From positions 2,480,001 through 2,544,000 of the forward strand of contig NZ_CP011545.1 of NCBI RefSeq assembly GCF_001021045.1: 64,000 bases of DNA. The letters run 5' to 3'. The notes beneath the pieces were generated by a model that worked only from the letters and a program-made list of their open reading frames with translations, was not told where the DNA came from and did no database searches. Each line of letters starts with the position of its first letter. Position 1 is the first letter of the stretch. Shown here one piece after another: positions 20,850-29,272 of this stretch. The position numbers and the translations under genes were made by a program. This DNA is from Corynebacterium testudinoris. GTDB lineage: Bacteria; Actinomycetota; Actinomycetes; Mycobacteriales; Mycobacteriaceae.

Positions 20850-20871
20850 ATTAAATTCTTGTGAATTTAAT
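20850..20871. promoter_or_regulatory. AT-rich perfect palindrome between abgT and cysZ
   Basis: ATTAAATTC (20850-20858), TTGT, GAATTTAAT (20863-20871): nine-base perfect arms in an unusually AT-rich 100-bp patch. It is 97 bp upstream of abgT and 21 bp past the cysZ stop. The stem has almost no GC and no T-run in the cysZ direction, so an operator for the abgT operon is likelier than a terminator. Confidence 0.4.
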
Positions 20872-20891
20872 CTAAGTATTAGGTATAAATA

Positions 20892-21818
20892 TTAAACCTT
20901 CACGCGATCATTACTCGGTTGTTCTTTCACGCCCGTTACCACTGCCGCGTCGAGCTGATTGCGGCGAGCGCGCTGGTAGCCCACCCACGTCAGGGCCAGG
21001 CCAATGACCAAGGTCGCCAGCTGGAGGGTGAGCACAACCGGCTGGGTGACCGCGAAGAACTTGAGCACCACCGGCAGGTTGAGCAGCAACAACAGCGTGC
21101 CCACGATTCCGCCCAGGGCCACCGGGTTGAGGCGGGTAACCAGCCACGCCGCCAGCGGGGCGGCGATGGTGCCGCCGATGAGCAGGGCGAGGACGGCCGG
21201 CAAATTAGCCACGAGCTCTTCCCACAGGCCGATGACGAAGCCTAAGGTGGCGCCCAAGGTAACCAGGAACTCTGCGGTATTGACCGTGCCCACGACCCGG
21301 CGCGGCTCCGTTCGTCCGAGCGAGAGCAGCGTCGAGGTGGTCACCGGCCCCCAGCCGCCACCGCCGGAGGCATCGATGAAGCCGCCGAAGAGGCCAAGGC
21401 CGCCCAGGAATCCGGTGCTGTGGGGTTGGGAATTGACGGAGCGGCGCACCCGTCCTCGGGAGAACCGCCAGATGAGGTTGAGCCCGATCGCGGCGAGGAT
21501 GGCGGCGGTGAGGGGACGCGCGGCATCGGTGGACAGGGAGGACAAGACGGTGGCACCGGCGAAGGCGCCCAGGGCGCCGGGGATGGCGAGGCGGAAGACT
21601 ACCCGCCAATCGACGTTGCCGAAGCGCCAGTGGCTCACCCCGGAGACGAACGTCGTGCCCAGTTCGGCGACGTGGACCGCCGCGGAGGCCTGGGCCGGTC
21701 CGAGCCCAGCGAGGAGGATGAGGATGGTGGTGGATGTCGCACCGAAGCCCATGCCAAGGCCCCCGTCGACAAGCTGGGCAGCGAGGCCTGCCAGGGCGAT
21801 AAGGATGAGCGTTTTCAT
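20892..21818 (-). CDS. cysZ: TauE/SafE-type sulfate permease CysZ
   Basis: A 308-residue inner-membrane protein with about eight hydrophobic helices and the duplicated TSUP pattern: LVDGGLGMGFGATSTTILI in the first half and GGFIDASGGGGWGPVTTSTLL in the second. In C. glutamicum the gene at this position is the sulfate importer CysZ, unrelated in sequence to E. coli CysZ. Nine bp after the chelatase gene and last in the cys operon; the short gaps throughout imply one transcript from cysI. Confidence 0.85.
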   Translation of the reverse strand: MKTLILIALAGLAAQLVDGGLGMGFGATSTTILILLAGLGPAQASAAVHVAELGTTFVSGVSHWRFGNVDWRVVFRLAIPGALGAFAGATVLSSLSTDAARPLTAAILAAIGLNLIWRFSRGRVRRSVNSQPHSTGFLGGLGLFGGFIDASGGGGWGPVTTSTLLSLGRTEPRRVVGTVNTAEFLVTLGATLGFVIGLWEELVANLPAVLALLIGGTIAAPLAAWLVTRLNPVALGGIVGTLLLLLNLPVVLKFFAVTQPVVLTLQLATLVIGLALTWVGYQRARRNQLDAAVVTGVKEQPSNDRVKV

Positions 21819-21827
21819 GGGGTTTCC

Positions 21828-22547
21828 TTAGACAGCCGGAAGGGAAAGCGCGGAGTGGTAGCGGGAGGCGACCACCGCCGCGAGGTCAGTGGTCAGTGGT
21901 GGAGAGGAGGTAAAGCGCGCGCCGGTAGCGGCGGCAATGCGCGGAAGCTGCTCGCGGAGACGATCAAGGAGCAACCCATCGGTGACGAACAAGGGCAGTA
22001 GGTGCACTGCTGACCGTCCCGCGGCCGCTTCGATGACACCCGCTCCCCCGCTACCGGCCGGGCCGGTGGCGGGGACCACGGAGACGGAGTGTCCCGATAG
22101 CTCCGCCACCCGGGCGCCGAGCTCCCCCAGGGCCGCCTGCGCGGCCTCGTCGCTGGTGCCCACGGGGTAGAGCACGACGTGGGAGTCGGCGGGAGCGTCC
22201 AGCGCCACCCGCTGGGAGAGGACCCCGGCGACGCAGTCGCCCGTGCCCAGGCCGGGTGCCACGTGGAGGGAGAGCCCACTGTGCTCCGCGGCCTGGGCCA
22301 CGACCTCGGGCACGTCGTGGCGGGCGTGGAAAGCGTCGGTGAACAGCAAGGGCACGACGATGGCTTCCCGGTGCCCAGCGGCGGCCAGGTGGAAAGCCAC
22401 ATCCGGGAGGGTGGGCTCGGTGAATTCGAGGTGGGCGTCGAAAGCGGGGGCGTCGATAAGCTGGCCCGCAGCCCGGGTGAGTCGGCGGATGCCGCCGCCC
22501 GAACCGGGGTGACGCGAGCCGTGGGAGAGCGTGATTAGGGCGGTCAT
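21828..22547 (-). CDS. Sirohydrochlorin ferrochelatase-like protein (CbiX/SirB family)
   Basis: A 239-residue protein with two CbiX-like halves: MTALITLSHGSRHPGS holds the catalytic His of the first half, VVPLLFTDAFHARHDVPEV the second conserved His segment, and HVVLYPVGTSD and HLLPLFVTDGLLLDR repeat the pattern. It is expected to insert Fe into sirohydrochlorin to make siroheme for CysI. The same gene in C. glutamicum is often called cysY. A very good Shine-Dalgarno, TAAGGAGGCAGCC, precedes the ATG, which fixes the start; the frame's upstream extension lies in cysN. Confidence 0.8.
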   Translation of the reverse strand: MTALITLSHGSRHPGSGGGIRRLTRAAGQLIDAPAFDAHLEFTEPTLPDVAFHLAAAGHREAIVVPLLFTDAFHARHDVPEVVAQAAEHSGLSLHVAPGLGTGDCVAGVLSQRVALDAPADSHVVLYPVGTSDEAAQAALGELGARVAELSGHSVSVVPATGPAGSGGAGVIEAAAGRSAVHLLPLFVTDGLLLDRLREQLPRIAAATGARFTSSPPLTTDLAAVVASRYHSALSLPAV

Positions 22548-22557
22548 GGCTGCCTCC

Positions 22558-23826
22558 TTAGCGGAGTCGGGTGCCCACCAGGCCGGCGGCCAGGGTGGAG
22601 CCGTTGGCGGGGTCAATGAGGAGGAAACTGCCCACGGCCCCGCGCGCGGCGTAGCCATCAATGGGCAGTTCAGCAGCGGTATCGATGCTGATGTGGGCGA
22701 TGTCGTTGAGCTGGAATTCCTCCGGGTGGTCCACGTCGGCGAGGCCGTCGATATCGAGCAGTCGGTCCACGGAAGCGATGCGACCGCGCACGAGTGAGGT
22801 GCCATAGCGGACTTTCACTGGCGCCCCGGCGCGCAGGGCCTTCTCCGTGAGCCCAACCACGGTGGCGGAGAAGTGACGCACCTCGACAGGCCGCTGAACG
22901 CCGGAAATGAGGTCACCACGGGCGAGATCGACGTCGTCGGCAAGCAGCAGGGTGACAGAGTCACCGGCCACGGCCTCCTCGACCGGACCGTCGGTGGAGT
23001 CAATGCCAACGATTTCCGTCGACCGGCCATAAGGCAGGGTCACCGTCGACCCCACCCGGACCGAGCCGGCCTCGACTCGGCCGGCGTAGCCGCGATAATC
23101 GGTGGCGTGCTCACGGATGACCCACTGGATGGGGAAACGCAGGTCCAGATCGTGCGCGCGGCCGCGGGTGACTTCCACCTCCTCGAGCAGGGAGAGGATG
23201 GTGGGGCCGGTGTACCACGGCATCGCGAGCGATCGATCGACGACGTTGTCTCCCCGCAGCGCGGAGATGGGGACAACGTGGGTGTCCGTCACGCCGAGGC
23301 GATCGGCCGCCGCCGCGAAGGATGCTTCGATGTCCCGGAACACGGACTCGGAGTAGTCGACCAGGTCGATCTTGTTCACGGCCAGGATGACGGTGCGCAC
23401 GCCCAGCAGTGCTGCCACCGTCAGGTGGCGAACGGTCTGCTCGACGACGCCATGGCGGGCGTCGACAAGCAAAACCACGACCTGGGACGTCGACATGCCG
23501 GTGACCGTATTGCGGGTGTACTGCACGTGGCCGGGAGTGTCGGCGAGGATGAAGGTGCGCTGATCGGTGGCGAAGTAGCGGTAGGCGACATCAATGGTGA
23601 TGCCCTGCTCACGTTCGGCACGGAGGCCATCCACCAGCAAGGACAGGTCGATGCCATCGAAACCACGATCAGCAGAGGTCGCCTCGACGGAGGCGAGCTG
23701 ATCCGCCAGGACGGACTTCGTGTCGTGGAGCAAGCGGCCGACGAAGGTGGATTTTCCATCGTCGACGGAGCCGGCGGTGCACAGGCGTAGGGTCTCGCGG
23801 GTGGCGATGAGGGTGGAGGCGTTCAT
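22558..23826 (-). CDS. cysN: Sulfate adenylyltransferase subunit 1 (GTPase)
   Basis: A 422-residue EF-Tu-like GTPase. P-loop GSVDDGKST near 20, G2/G3 with ADTPGHVQYTRN near 96 and G4 NKID near 150, followed by two beta-barrel domains. It couples GTP hydrolysis to formation of APS by CysD. There is no fused CysC APS-kinase domain, in line with direct APS reduction by the CysH encoded nearby. The ATG overlaps the cysD stop by one base (TGATG). Confidence 0.95.
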   Translation of the reverse strand: MNASTLIATRETLRLCTAGSVDDGKSTFVGRLLHDTKSVLADQLASVEATSADRGFDGIDLSLLVDGLRAEREQGITIDVAYRYFATDQRTFILADTPGHVQYTRNTVTGMSTSQVVVLLVDARHGVVEQTVRHLTVAALLGVRTVILAVNKIDLVDYSESVFRDIEASFAAAADRLGVTDTHVVPISALRGDNVVDRSLAMPWYTGPTILSLLEEVEVTRGRAHDLDLRFPIQWVIREHATDYRGYAGRVEAGSVRVGSTVTLPYGRSTEIVGIDSTDGPVEEAVAGDSVTLLLADDVDLARGDLISGVQRPVEVRHFSATVVGLTEKALRAGAPVKVRYGTSLVRGRIASVDRLLDIDGLADVDHPEEFQLNDIAHISIDTAAELPIDGYAARGAVGSFLLIDPANGSTLAAGLVGTRLR

Positions 23827-24743
23827 CAGAAGTAGCCCTCTTTCTTGCGGTCTTCCATGGCGGATTCGCTGAGGCGGTCATCGGCTCGAGTGGCGCCGCG
23901 CTCAGTGAGGGTGGAGGTGGCGATCTCGGCGAGGATCTCGTCGATCGTGGTGGCGGTGGATTCGACCGCGCCGGTGCAGGACATGTCGCCGACGGTGCGG
24001 TAGCGGACGCGGCGGGTTTCTAGTTCTTCCCCGCGCCGCGGTCCACCCCAGGGGCCCGGGGTAAGCCACATGCCGTCCCGGTTGAACACCTCGCGCTCGT
24101 GGGCGAAATAGATCGATGGCAGGTCGATGCCGCGGGCGCCGATGTACTCCCACACATCCGCCTCGGTCCAATTCGAGATGGGGAACACGCGGATATTCTC
24201 GCCGGGCAGCTTCGAGCCGTTGTACAAGCTCCACAGCTCGGGGCGTTGGCGGCGTGGATCCCAGCCGCCGAAAGAATCCCGCACGGAGAACACGCGCTCC
24301 TTGGCGCGGGCCCGCTCCTCGTCGCGGCGGGCACCACCGAGGACGGCGTCATATCCCTGCTCAGCGATGGTCTCCACCAGCGGCACGGTCTGCAGCGGGT
24401 TGCGGGTGCCGTCGGGGCGTTCGCTCAGGTCACCGCGGTCGATCCAGTCCTGGACGTGCGCGACCCGCAGCCGCGCCCCCGTCTGCTCGACGAGGCGATC
24501 CCGGAAGGAAATGACCTCGTGGAAGTTGTGGCCCGTGTCCACGTGCAGAAGTTCCAGCGGCAGGGCGGCGGGGGCGAACGCGCGGCGAGCGAGCTCCAGC
24601 ACCACGCAGGAATCCTTGCCGCCGGAGAACAGCAGGCCGATGGAATCGAACTGCCCCGCTACCTCGCGGAGGATGTGGATGGACTCGTTTTCCAAGTCCT
24701 TGAGATGAGGGGAGAGGCGTTGAGTAGCAATCGCTGTGGTCAT
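23826..24743 (-). CDS. cysD: Sulfate adenylyltransferase subunit 2
   Basis: A 305-residue ATP pyrophosphatase-fold enzyme with PP-loop SGGKDSCVVLELA near 48, GGARRDEERARAKERVFS, and the C-terminal RYRTVGDMSCTGAVES. With CysN it makes adenosine 5'-phosphosulfate from ATP and sulfate. The start MTTAIATQRL overlaps the end of cysH by 4 bp (ATGA); the frame is open further upstream but that DNA is cysH. Confidence 0.95.
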   Translation of the reverse strand: MTTAIATQRLSPHLKDLENESIHILREVAGQFDSIGLLFSGGKDSCVVLELARRAFAPAALPLELLHVDTGHNFHEVISFRDRLVEQTGARLRVAHVQDWIDRGDLSERPDGTRNPLQTVPLVETIAEQGYDAVLGGARRDEERARAKERVFSVRDSFGGWDPRRQRPELWSLYNGSKLPGENIRVFPISNWTEADVWEYIGARGIDLPSIYFAHEREVFNRDGMWLTPGPWGGPRRGEELETRRVRYRTVGDMSCTGAVESTATTIDEILAEIATSTLTERGATRADDRLSESAMEDRKKEGYF

Positions 24744-25504
24744 GTGTGTAGTCCGCATTCTGTTTTGGCGTTGCCAGCCCAGCGGCCGGCCCGGGGGTCC
24801 TCGCCGTCGGCGACGGGAAGGGTGCAGGTGGCGCACCCGATGGAGGGGTAGCCCTGCGTGGTCAGGGGGTGTCGGATGAGGTCGTTGTCGGCGATGAAGG
24901 CTTCGGTGTCCTCCAGCGACCACGTGATGATCGGGGAGATTTTCAGCCGCCCCGTGGCATCGAGGCTCAGCGCCGGTGCCTGCGCGCGGGTCGGCCCGTC
25001 GGCGCGCCGCAACCCGGTCACCCATCCCGCATACGGGCTTAAGTTCACGGCCAGCGGCTCGACCTTGCGCATCCGGCAACACGCCGCCGGGTCGCGCCCA
25101 TACAGGGCCACCCCGTAGGTGGCATCCTGCTCAGCGCGGGTGAGCACTGGCAGGGCCCGCACGAGTCGCTGGGGATATCGCTTATCGACGCCGTCCGCTA
25201 CCGCCAGCGTCTGCTCAAAGTGGTAGCCGGTATCGAGGAAAAGGAAGTCTGCCTGCGGCAGATGCCGCGCAGCGAGCTCCGCGAGCACGGTGTTTTCCAT
25301 GGACAAGGTCACCGCGACGTCACCGGGGACGTGTTCTGCTGCCCAGGCGAGGATGGTCTCGGCGGAGGCATCGTAGAGCTGCTCGGCGAAGGTATCCACC
25401 AGTTCGGCGTTGCGCTGGGCCGTGCGCGGGTCGAGTGGTGCGGTGGTGTTCGGGCCGGGCGGGCTGACCTGGGGGTCGCGCTTGGTGGCGGAGAGTAGGT
25501 TCAT
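24740..25504 (-). CDS. cysH: Adenylyl-sulfate (APS) reductase
   Basis: A 254-residue assimilatory reductase. ATP-pyrophosphatase-like core (VTLSMENTVLAELAA, FLFLDTGYHFEQTL) with the iron-sulfur pattern of APS-type enzymes, CC in AACCRMRKVEPL and CxxC in IGCATCTLP, and the redox Cys near the end in ECGLHT. The Cys pairs mark it as an APS rather than PAPS reductase, using a [4Fe-4S] cluster and thioredoxin. Start MNLLSATKRD overlaps cysX by 4 bp (ATGA). Confidence 0.95.
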   Translation of the reverse strand: MNLLSATKRDPQVSPPGPNTTAPLDPRTAQRNAELVDTFAEQLYDASAETILAWAAEHVPGDVAVTLSMENTVLAELAARHLPQADFLFLDTGYHFEQTLAVADGVDKRYPQRLVRALPVLTRAEQDATYGVALYGRDPAACCRMRKVEPLAVNLSPYAGWVTGLRRADGPTRAQAPALSLDATGRLKISPIITWSLEDTEAFIADNDLIRHPLTTQGYPSIGCATCTLPVADGEDPRAGRWAGNAKTECGLHT

Positions 25505-25761
25505 TGGGCACCTCCCACTCGAGTGAGTTGGATTCCGTGTCGGTGAAGTGATTCTTGGATGGCTTGGTTGGTGGATCGGGCGGGAGCCGGGCGCTGCGGG
25601 GGTTCGTCTTGGCCGTGGTACTGGATAGAAAACACCCGCGTGCAATCGGAGCAGGACCAGGCAAAGTCATCCTCCACCGCCGGGAACAGCACCTCGCCAG
25701 CGCAATAGGGGCAAAACAGCGGGTGATTCCGGTTCGGGTTGGGCTTGCGGCGAAAACTCAC
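25501..25761 (-). CDS. cysX: CysX: small two-CxxC protein of the sulfite reductase operon
   Basis: An 86-residue protein with two CxxC pairs, FCPYC near 19 and SCSDC near 38, then a basic tail. The pattern could hold a zinc ribbon or an iron-sulfur centre; in C. glutamicum the small gene between cysI and cysH is annotated as ferredoxin-like and proposed to pass electrons to CysI. The start is GTG at 25761, overlapping the cysI stop by 4 bp (GTGA); it ends overlapping cysH by 4 bp, so its translation is tied on both sides. The longer frame upstream belongs to cysI. Confidence 0.8.
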   Translation of the reverse strand: MSFRRKPNPNRNHPLFCPYCAGEVLFPAVEDDFAWSCSDCTRVFSIQYHGQDEPPQRPAPARSTNQAIQESLHRHGIQLTRVGGAQ

Positions 25762-27464
25762 TTGAGGTCCTCCTCGTCGGCGCGCTGGACCCATTCCTGG
25801 AAGGTCTCTTCTTCGTGGCGCTGTTGTTTGAAGTGCTCGACCACGCGGACGACGTAATTCCCGACCTCGTCGGCGATGACCTTGTGCCCTTTGACCTTGC
25901 GGCCAAAGTTGGCGTTGATGTTCATCGATCCGCCCAGGTGCACCTGGAACCCCTCGACGCGGTTGCCCTGGTCATCGGTGACGGTTTGACCCTTGAAGCC
26001 GATGTCTGCCACCTGGGTGCGGGCGCAGGAGTTGGGGCAGCCATTGAGCGCGATGCGCACCGGGACGTCAATGTCACCGATCCGATCCTCGAGCTCATCG
26101 ACCAATTCCACGGCCCGAGCTTTGGTGGTGGCGTGGGCGAGCTTGCAAAACTCGAGGCCCGTGCACGAAATGATGTTGCGGCGCCACTCCGAAGGCTTCG
26201 AGAACAACCCAGTCTCATCCAGGGCGTCAGAAAGCGCGGTGAGGTCAGTGCGCTCGACGTCGAGGAAGAGCAGTTCCTTCTCCGCGGTGGTGCGGATGCG
26301 CTCGATGCCGAAACGCTCGGCCACGTCGGCGATAGCGATGAGCTGCTCACCGGTGGTGTGGCCCACGGTCGGCTTCACCCCGAGGTAGAACTTGCCATCC
26401 TTTTGCGGGTGCGCGCCGATGTGGTCGCGGTAGCCCGGATTGATGGGCTGATGGGGGCCATCGATCAGCGGCCGACCCAGGTACTCCGTTTCCAGAACCT
26501 CCCGGAACTTCTCGATGCCCCACTGGGCCACCAAGAACTTCAAGCGCGCCCGGTTGCGCAGGCGACGGAAACCATAGTCGCGGAAGATTCGAGCAACCCC
26601 GGCCCACACGTCCGGAACCTCATCGAGAGGGATCCACGCTCCCAACGACTGCGCGATCATCGGGTTGGTGGACAGGCCACCTCCGACGAAGCACTCAAAG
26701 CCGGGGCCGTGCTCCGGGTGGACCGAGCCGACGAAGCAAATGTCCTGGATCTCGTGGGTAACGTCCTGGCGCGAATGGCCCGAAATGGCGGACTTGAACT
26801 TGCGCGGCAGGTTGTGGAACTCCGGGTTAGGTAAAAGCTCCTGCTGGATTCGCTCGATGGCCGGTGTGGCGTCGATGATTTCCTCCGCGCTCACCCCGGC
26901 AACGGGGGAGCCGAGAATAATGCGCGGGACATCACCGCAGCCCAGGAGGGTCGTCAGCCCGACGGACTCCAGCCGGTCCCAGATCGCCGGTACATCCTCG
27001 ATGCGGATCCAATGCAATTGGATGTTCTGCCGATCAGTGAAGTCCGCCGTGGAACGGGCGTAATCACGGCTAATCTCGCCGACCACGCGGAGACGCTCCG
27101 GGGAGGCCAGGCCACCGTCGAAGCGCACCCGCATCATGAGGTACTTATCCTGCAGCTGATCATCGGGGACCTGGCCCGTCAGCTCACCACCCAAATCCTG
27201 GCGGCGTTGAGTGTAAATCCCCAACCACTTGAATCGGGGGTTGAGATCATCCGCCGGGATGGAATCAAAGCCCTGCTGGGAGTAGACATCAATCACGCGC
27301 TGCTTCACGGCGAGCGCGTCTTCCTCCTGCTTGACTTCCTCGGCGTGGTTGAGCGGCGACCGGCCATCGATCTTCCATTGCCCCTCGGGCTTTTTAGCTC
27401 TCGCCGGCCGCTTTACTGCGCCGGCCTTCCCTCGTGCTTCGGTCACCGTCGCGGTGGGTGCCAT
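25758..27464 (-). CDS. cysI: Ferredoxin-dependent sulfite reductase
   Basis: A 568-residue siroheme [4Fe-4S] enzyme reducing sulfite to sulfide with six electrons. The cluster/siroheme ligands are CTGLEFC and, about 40 residues on, CPNSC; siroheme-binding Arg/Lys-rich stretches include TDRQNIQLHWIRIED and SAISGHSRQD. The basic Lys/Arg/Ala N-terminus precedes the first ferrodoxin-like repeat. Three ATGs lie close together; 27464 (MAPTATVTEA) is chosen because GAGGAG sits 7 bp ahead, while the ATG at 27470 is too near it. First gene of the seven-gene cys operon. Confidence 0.95.
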   Translation of the reverse strand: MAPTATVTEARGKAGAVKRPARAKKPEGQWKIDGRSPLNHAEEVKQEEDALAVKQRVIDVYSQQGFDSIPADDLNPRFKWLGIYTQRRQDLGGELTGQVPDDQLQDKYLMMRVRFDGGLASPERLRVVGEISRDYARSTADFTDRQNIQLHWIRIEDVPAIWDRLESVGLTTLLGCGDVPRIILGSPVAGVSAEEIIDATPAIERIQQELLPNPEFHNLPRKFKSAISGHSRQDVTHEIQDICFVGSVHPEHGPGFECFVGGGLSTNPMIAQSLGAWIPLDEVPDVWAGVARIFRDYGFRRLRNRARLKFLVAQWGIEKFREVLETEYLGRPLIDGPHQPINPGYRDHIGAHPQKDGKFYLGVKPTVGHTTGEQLIAIADVAERFGIERIRTTAEKELLFLDVERTDLTALSDALDETGLFSKPSEWRRNIISCTGLEFCKLAHATTKARAVELVDELEDRIGDIDVPVRIALNGCPNSCARTQVADIGFKGQTVTDDQGNRVEGFQVHLGGSMNINANFGRKVKGHKVIADEVGNYVVRVVEHFKQQRHEEETFQEWVQRADEEDLK

Positions 27465-27483
27465 GGACATACTCCTCATTGCC

Positions 27484-27508
27484 TGAACTACTCGGTCTAT
27501 TAATTATC
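27484..27508 (-). promoter_or_regulatory. Putative -10 box and McbR-like operator of cysI
   Basis: On the minus strand GATAAT (27503-27508) is followed after 3 bp by the inverted repeat read on the plus strand as TGAAC-N6-GTCTA (27484-27499), compared with the McbR consensus TAGAC-N6-GTCTA. One arm is perfect, the other has two changes. No clear -35 was found. The operator would cover the transcription start. Confidence 0.5.
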
Positions 27509-27645
27509 CGGTTCCACTGAAGCTAGGCGCGTGCAGAGCGATGATTCAAGGATTAATTTCATGGCTTCGTGGGTAATGTTCGGGATTGGCTGCGTAATTG
27601 CGGCGTTGAACAGGGATTATGCTCCGGTTGGGACGATGGACAAAG

Positions 27646-27661
27646 TAGACCGATCAGTCTT
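27646..27661 (+). promoter_or_regulatory. McbR-like operator, upstream copy
   Basis: TAGAC-CGATCA-GTCTT differs from TAGAC-N6-GTCTA by one base. It lies between the cysI and fprA promoters, about 40 bp ahead of the fprA -35, so it could act on either gene or help looping with the other sites. Confidence 0.6.
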
Positions 27662-27700
27662 TAAATATTCTAGAAGTTCTGAATTTAACTGCTGTTTTCC

Positions 27701-27747
27701 TTTACCTGACGTGGCCGTCGCGCTAATTTGGCAGACCATGCGGTCTA
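27701..27747 (+). promoter_or_regulatory. fprA-type reductase promoter with McbR-like operator
   Basis: TTTACC (27701-27706), 17-bp spacer, TAATTT (27724-27729), then CAGAC-CATGCG-GTCTA at 27732-27747, one base from the McbR consensus. The operator would lie over the transcription start, a repressing position. Confidence 0.65.
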
Positions 27748-27788
27748 TCAATGGAGCGCCAGTCAACTTCAAGGAGAACCCTGACACC

Positions 27789-29168
27789 ATGAGCCATCTC
27801 AACGTTGCCGTCATCGGAGCCGGACCCGCCGGCATCTACGCGTCCGACCTCCTCGTGCGAAACAGCGAGCACGAGGTCCACGTCGATCTCTTCGAGCAGA
27901 TGCCCGCACCGTTCGGACTCATCCGCTACGGCGTCGCACCGGACCATCCGCGCATCAAGGGCATCATCACCTCGCTCCACAAAGTGCTGGACAAGCCGGA
28001 GATCCGCTTGCTGGGCAACGTCACCATCGGCACGGACATCACCATCGAGGAGCTGCGCGAGTATTACGATGCCGTTGTCATTGCCACCGGCGCCGTCCGC
28101 GATCGCCCCCTCACCATCCCGGGCATCGACGCCGCCGGGTCCTTCGGCGCCGCCGATCTCGTTGGCTTCTATGACGGCAACCCACGGTTCAGCCGCGACT
28201 GGGACCTCTCGGCCGAGCAGGTCGCGGTCATCGGGGTGGGCAACGTCGGGCTCGATGCAGCCCGCGTCCTCGCCAAGACTGCCGACGAGCTGTTGGTCAC
28301 CGAGATCGCCGACAACGTCTACGAGTCTCTCTCCCGCAACGCCGCCACGGAGGTGCACATCTTCGGCCGACGCGGCCCGGCCCAAGCGAAGTTCACCCCG
28401 CAGGAGCTCAAGGAGCTCGACCACTCCCCCACCATCAACGTCGTCGTGGACCCCGAGGATATTGACTATGACGCCGCCTCCGAGGAAGCCCGCCGCGCCT
28501 CGAAGTCGCAGGACCTGGTGTGCACCATCCTCGAGCAGTATGCGATCCGCGAGCCCAAGGACGCCCCGCACACCCTGCAGATCCACCTCTTCGAGTCGCC
28601 GGTGGAGATCCTTCAGCACGACGGACGAGTGGTGGGACTTCGCACCGAACGGACCGAACTTGACGGCACCGGCAATGTTCGGGGCACTGGATCTTTCACC
28701 GACTGGCCTGTCCAGGCCGTCTACCGAGCCGTCGGCTACGAGTCCGACCCGCTCCCCGGCCTTCCCTTCGACCCGGAAGCGGCCGTCATTCCCAATGATG
28801 GCGGGCACATTCTCCACAGCCCGGGCGGCTCCCCCGTACCGGGGCTGTACGCGACGGGCTGGATCAAGCGCGGTCCCATCGGCCTCATTGGCAATACCAA
28901 GTCGGATGCCAAGCAGACCACGGACATGCTCCTCGCCGATGCCACCGCCGGCCAGCTCACTGCACCGGCACACGCTGAACACAACGCGATCATCGAGCTG
29001 CTGGATTCGCGCGGCGTGGACTACACGACGTGGGAGGGGTGGTACCAGCTTGATGCCGCCGAGCGCGCCCTCGGCGAGAGCTCCGGGGTGCCCGGGCGCG
29101 AGCGTAAGAAGATCGTCGAGTGGGAGGACATGGTCTCCCATGCCCGCGCCACCAAGGTCACCGTCTAG
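27789..29168 (+). CDS. Ferredoxin/adrenodoxin-type NADP reductase
   Basis: A 459-residue flavoprotein of the adrenodoxin-reductase/FprA type. FAD site VAVIGAGPAGIYASDLL (10-15 GAGPAG), RYGVAPDHPRIKGI, NADP-binding VAVIGVGNVGLDAARVLA near 150, HIFGRRGPAQAKFT, and C-terminal TGWIKRGPIGLIGNTKSDA are all in order. It should pass electrons from NADPH to a ferredoxin that feeds CysI. In C. glutamicum the divergent neighbour of cysI is fpr2. AAGGAGAA precedes the ATG; the long frame upstream covers the promoter. A miniature paralogue follows. Confidence 0.93.
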   Translation: MSHLNVAVIGAGPAGIYASDLLVRNSEHEVHVDLFEQMPAPFGLIRYGVAPDHPRIKGIITSLHKVLDKPEIRLLGNVTIGTDITIEELREYYDAVVIATGAVRDRPLTIPGIDAAGSFGAADLVGFYDGNPRFSRDWDLSAEQVAVIGVGNVGLDAARVLAKTADELLVTEIADNVYESLSRNAATEVHIFGRRGPAQAKFTPQELKELDHSPTINVVVDPEDIDYDAASEEARRASKSQDLVCTILEQYAIREPKDAPHTLQIHLFESPVEILQHDGRVVGLRTERTELDGTGNVRGTGSFTDWPVQAVYRAVGYESDPLPGLPFDPEAAVIPNDGGHILHSPGGSPVPGLYATGWIKRGPIGLIGNTKSDAKQTTDMLLADATAGQLTAPAHAEHNAIIELLDSRGVDYTTWEGWYQLDAAERALGESSGVPGRERKKIVEWEDMVSHARATKVTV

Positions 29169-29199
29169 ACCGACTTGTTCACTGGAAACGAATAAAACC

Positions 29200-29247
29200 T
29201 TTACATCACCCTCGTGCGCTGCTAGTTTTAGCAGACAGTACAGTCTA
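29200..29247 (+). promoter_or_regulatory. Promoter with McbR-like operator for the miniature reductase paralogue
   Basis: TTTACA (29200-29205), 17-bp spacer, TAGTTT (29223-29228), then CAGAC-AGTACA-GTCTA at 29232-29247. Architecture is nearly identical to the promoter of the full-length reductase: same spacer length and the operator 3-4 bp after the -10. Confidence 0.7.
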
Positions 29248-29272
29248 CTCATCCACGAAAGGGCTCACGCTC

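Larger units (their letters stand above)
27465..27788. other. Divergent control region cysI / fprA (324 bp)
   Basis: No gene is supported here. The region is AT-richer than its flanks and holds both divergent promoters and three McbR-like inverted repeats. In C. glutamicum the equivalent genes are under McbR and CysR; no CysR site could be recognised by eye. Confidence 0.7.

Noticed and set aside
29161..29170. GTCTAGAC palindrome resembling McbR half-sites
   Set aside because: It is the end of the reductase gene with its stop codon, and lacks the 6-bp spacer of the operator.
27723..29252. 509-codon minus-strand frame
   Set aside because: Antisense shadow of the ferredoxin-NADP reductase.
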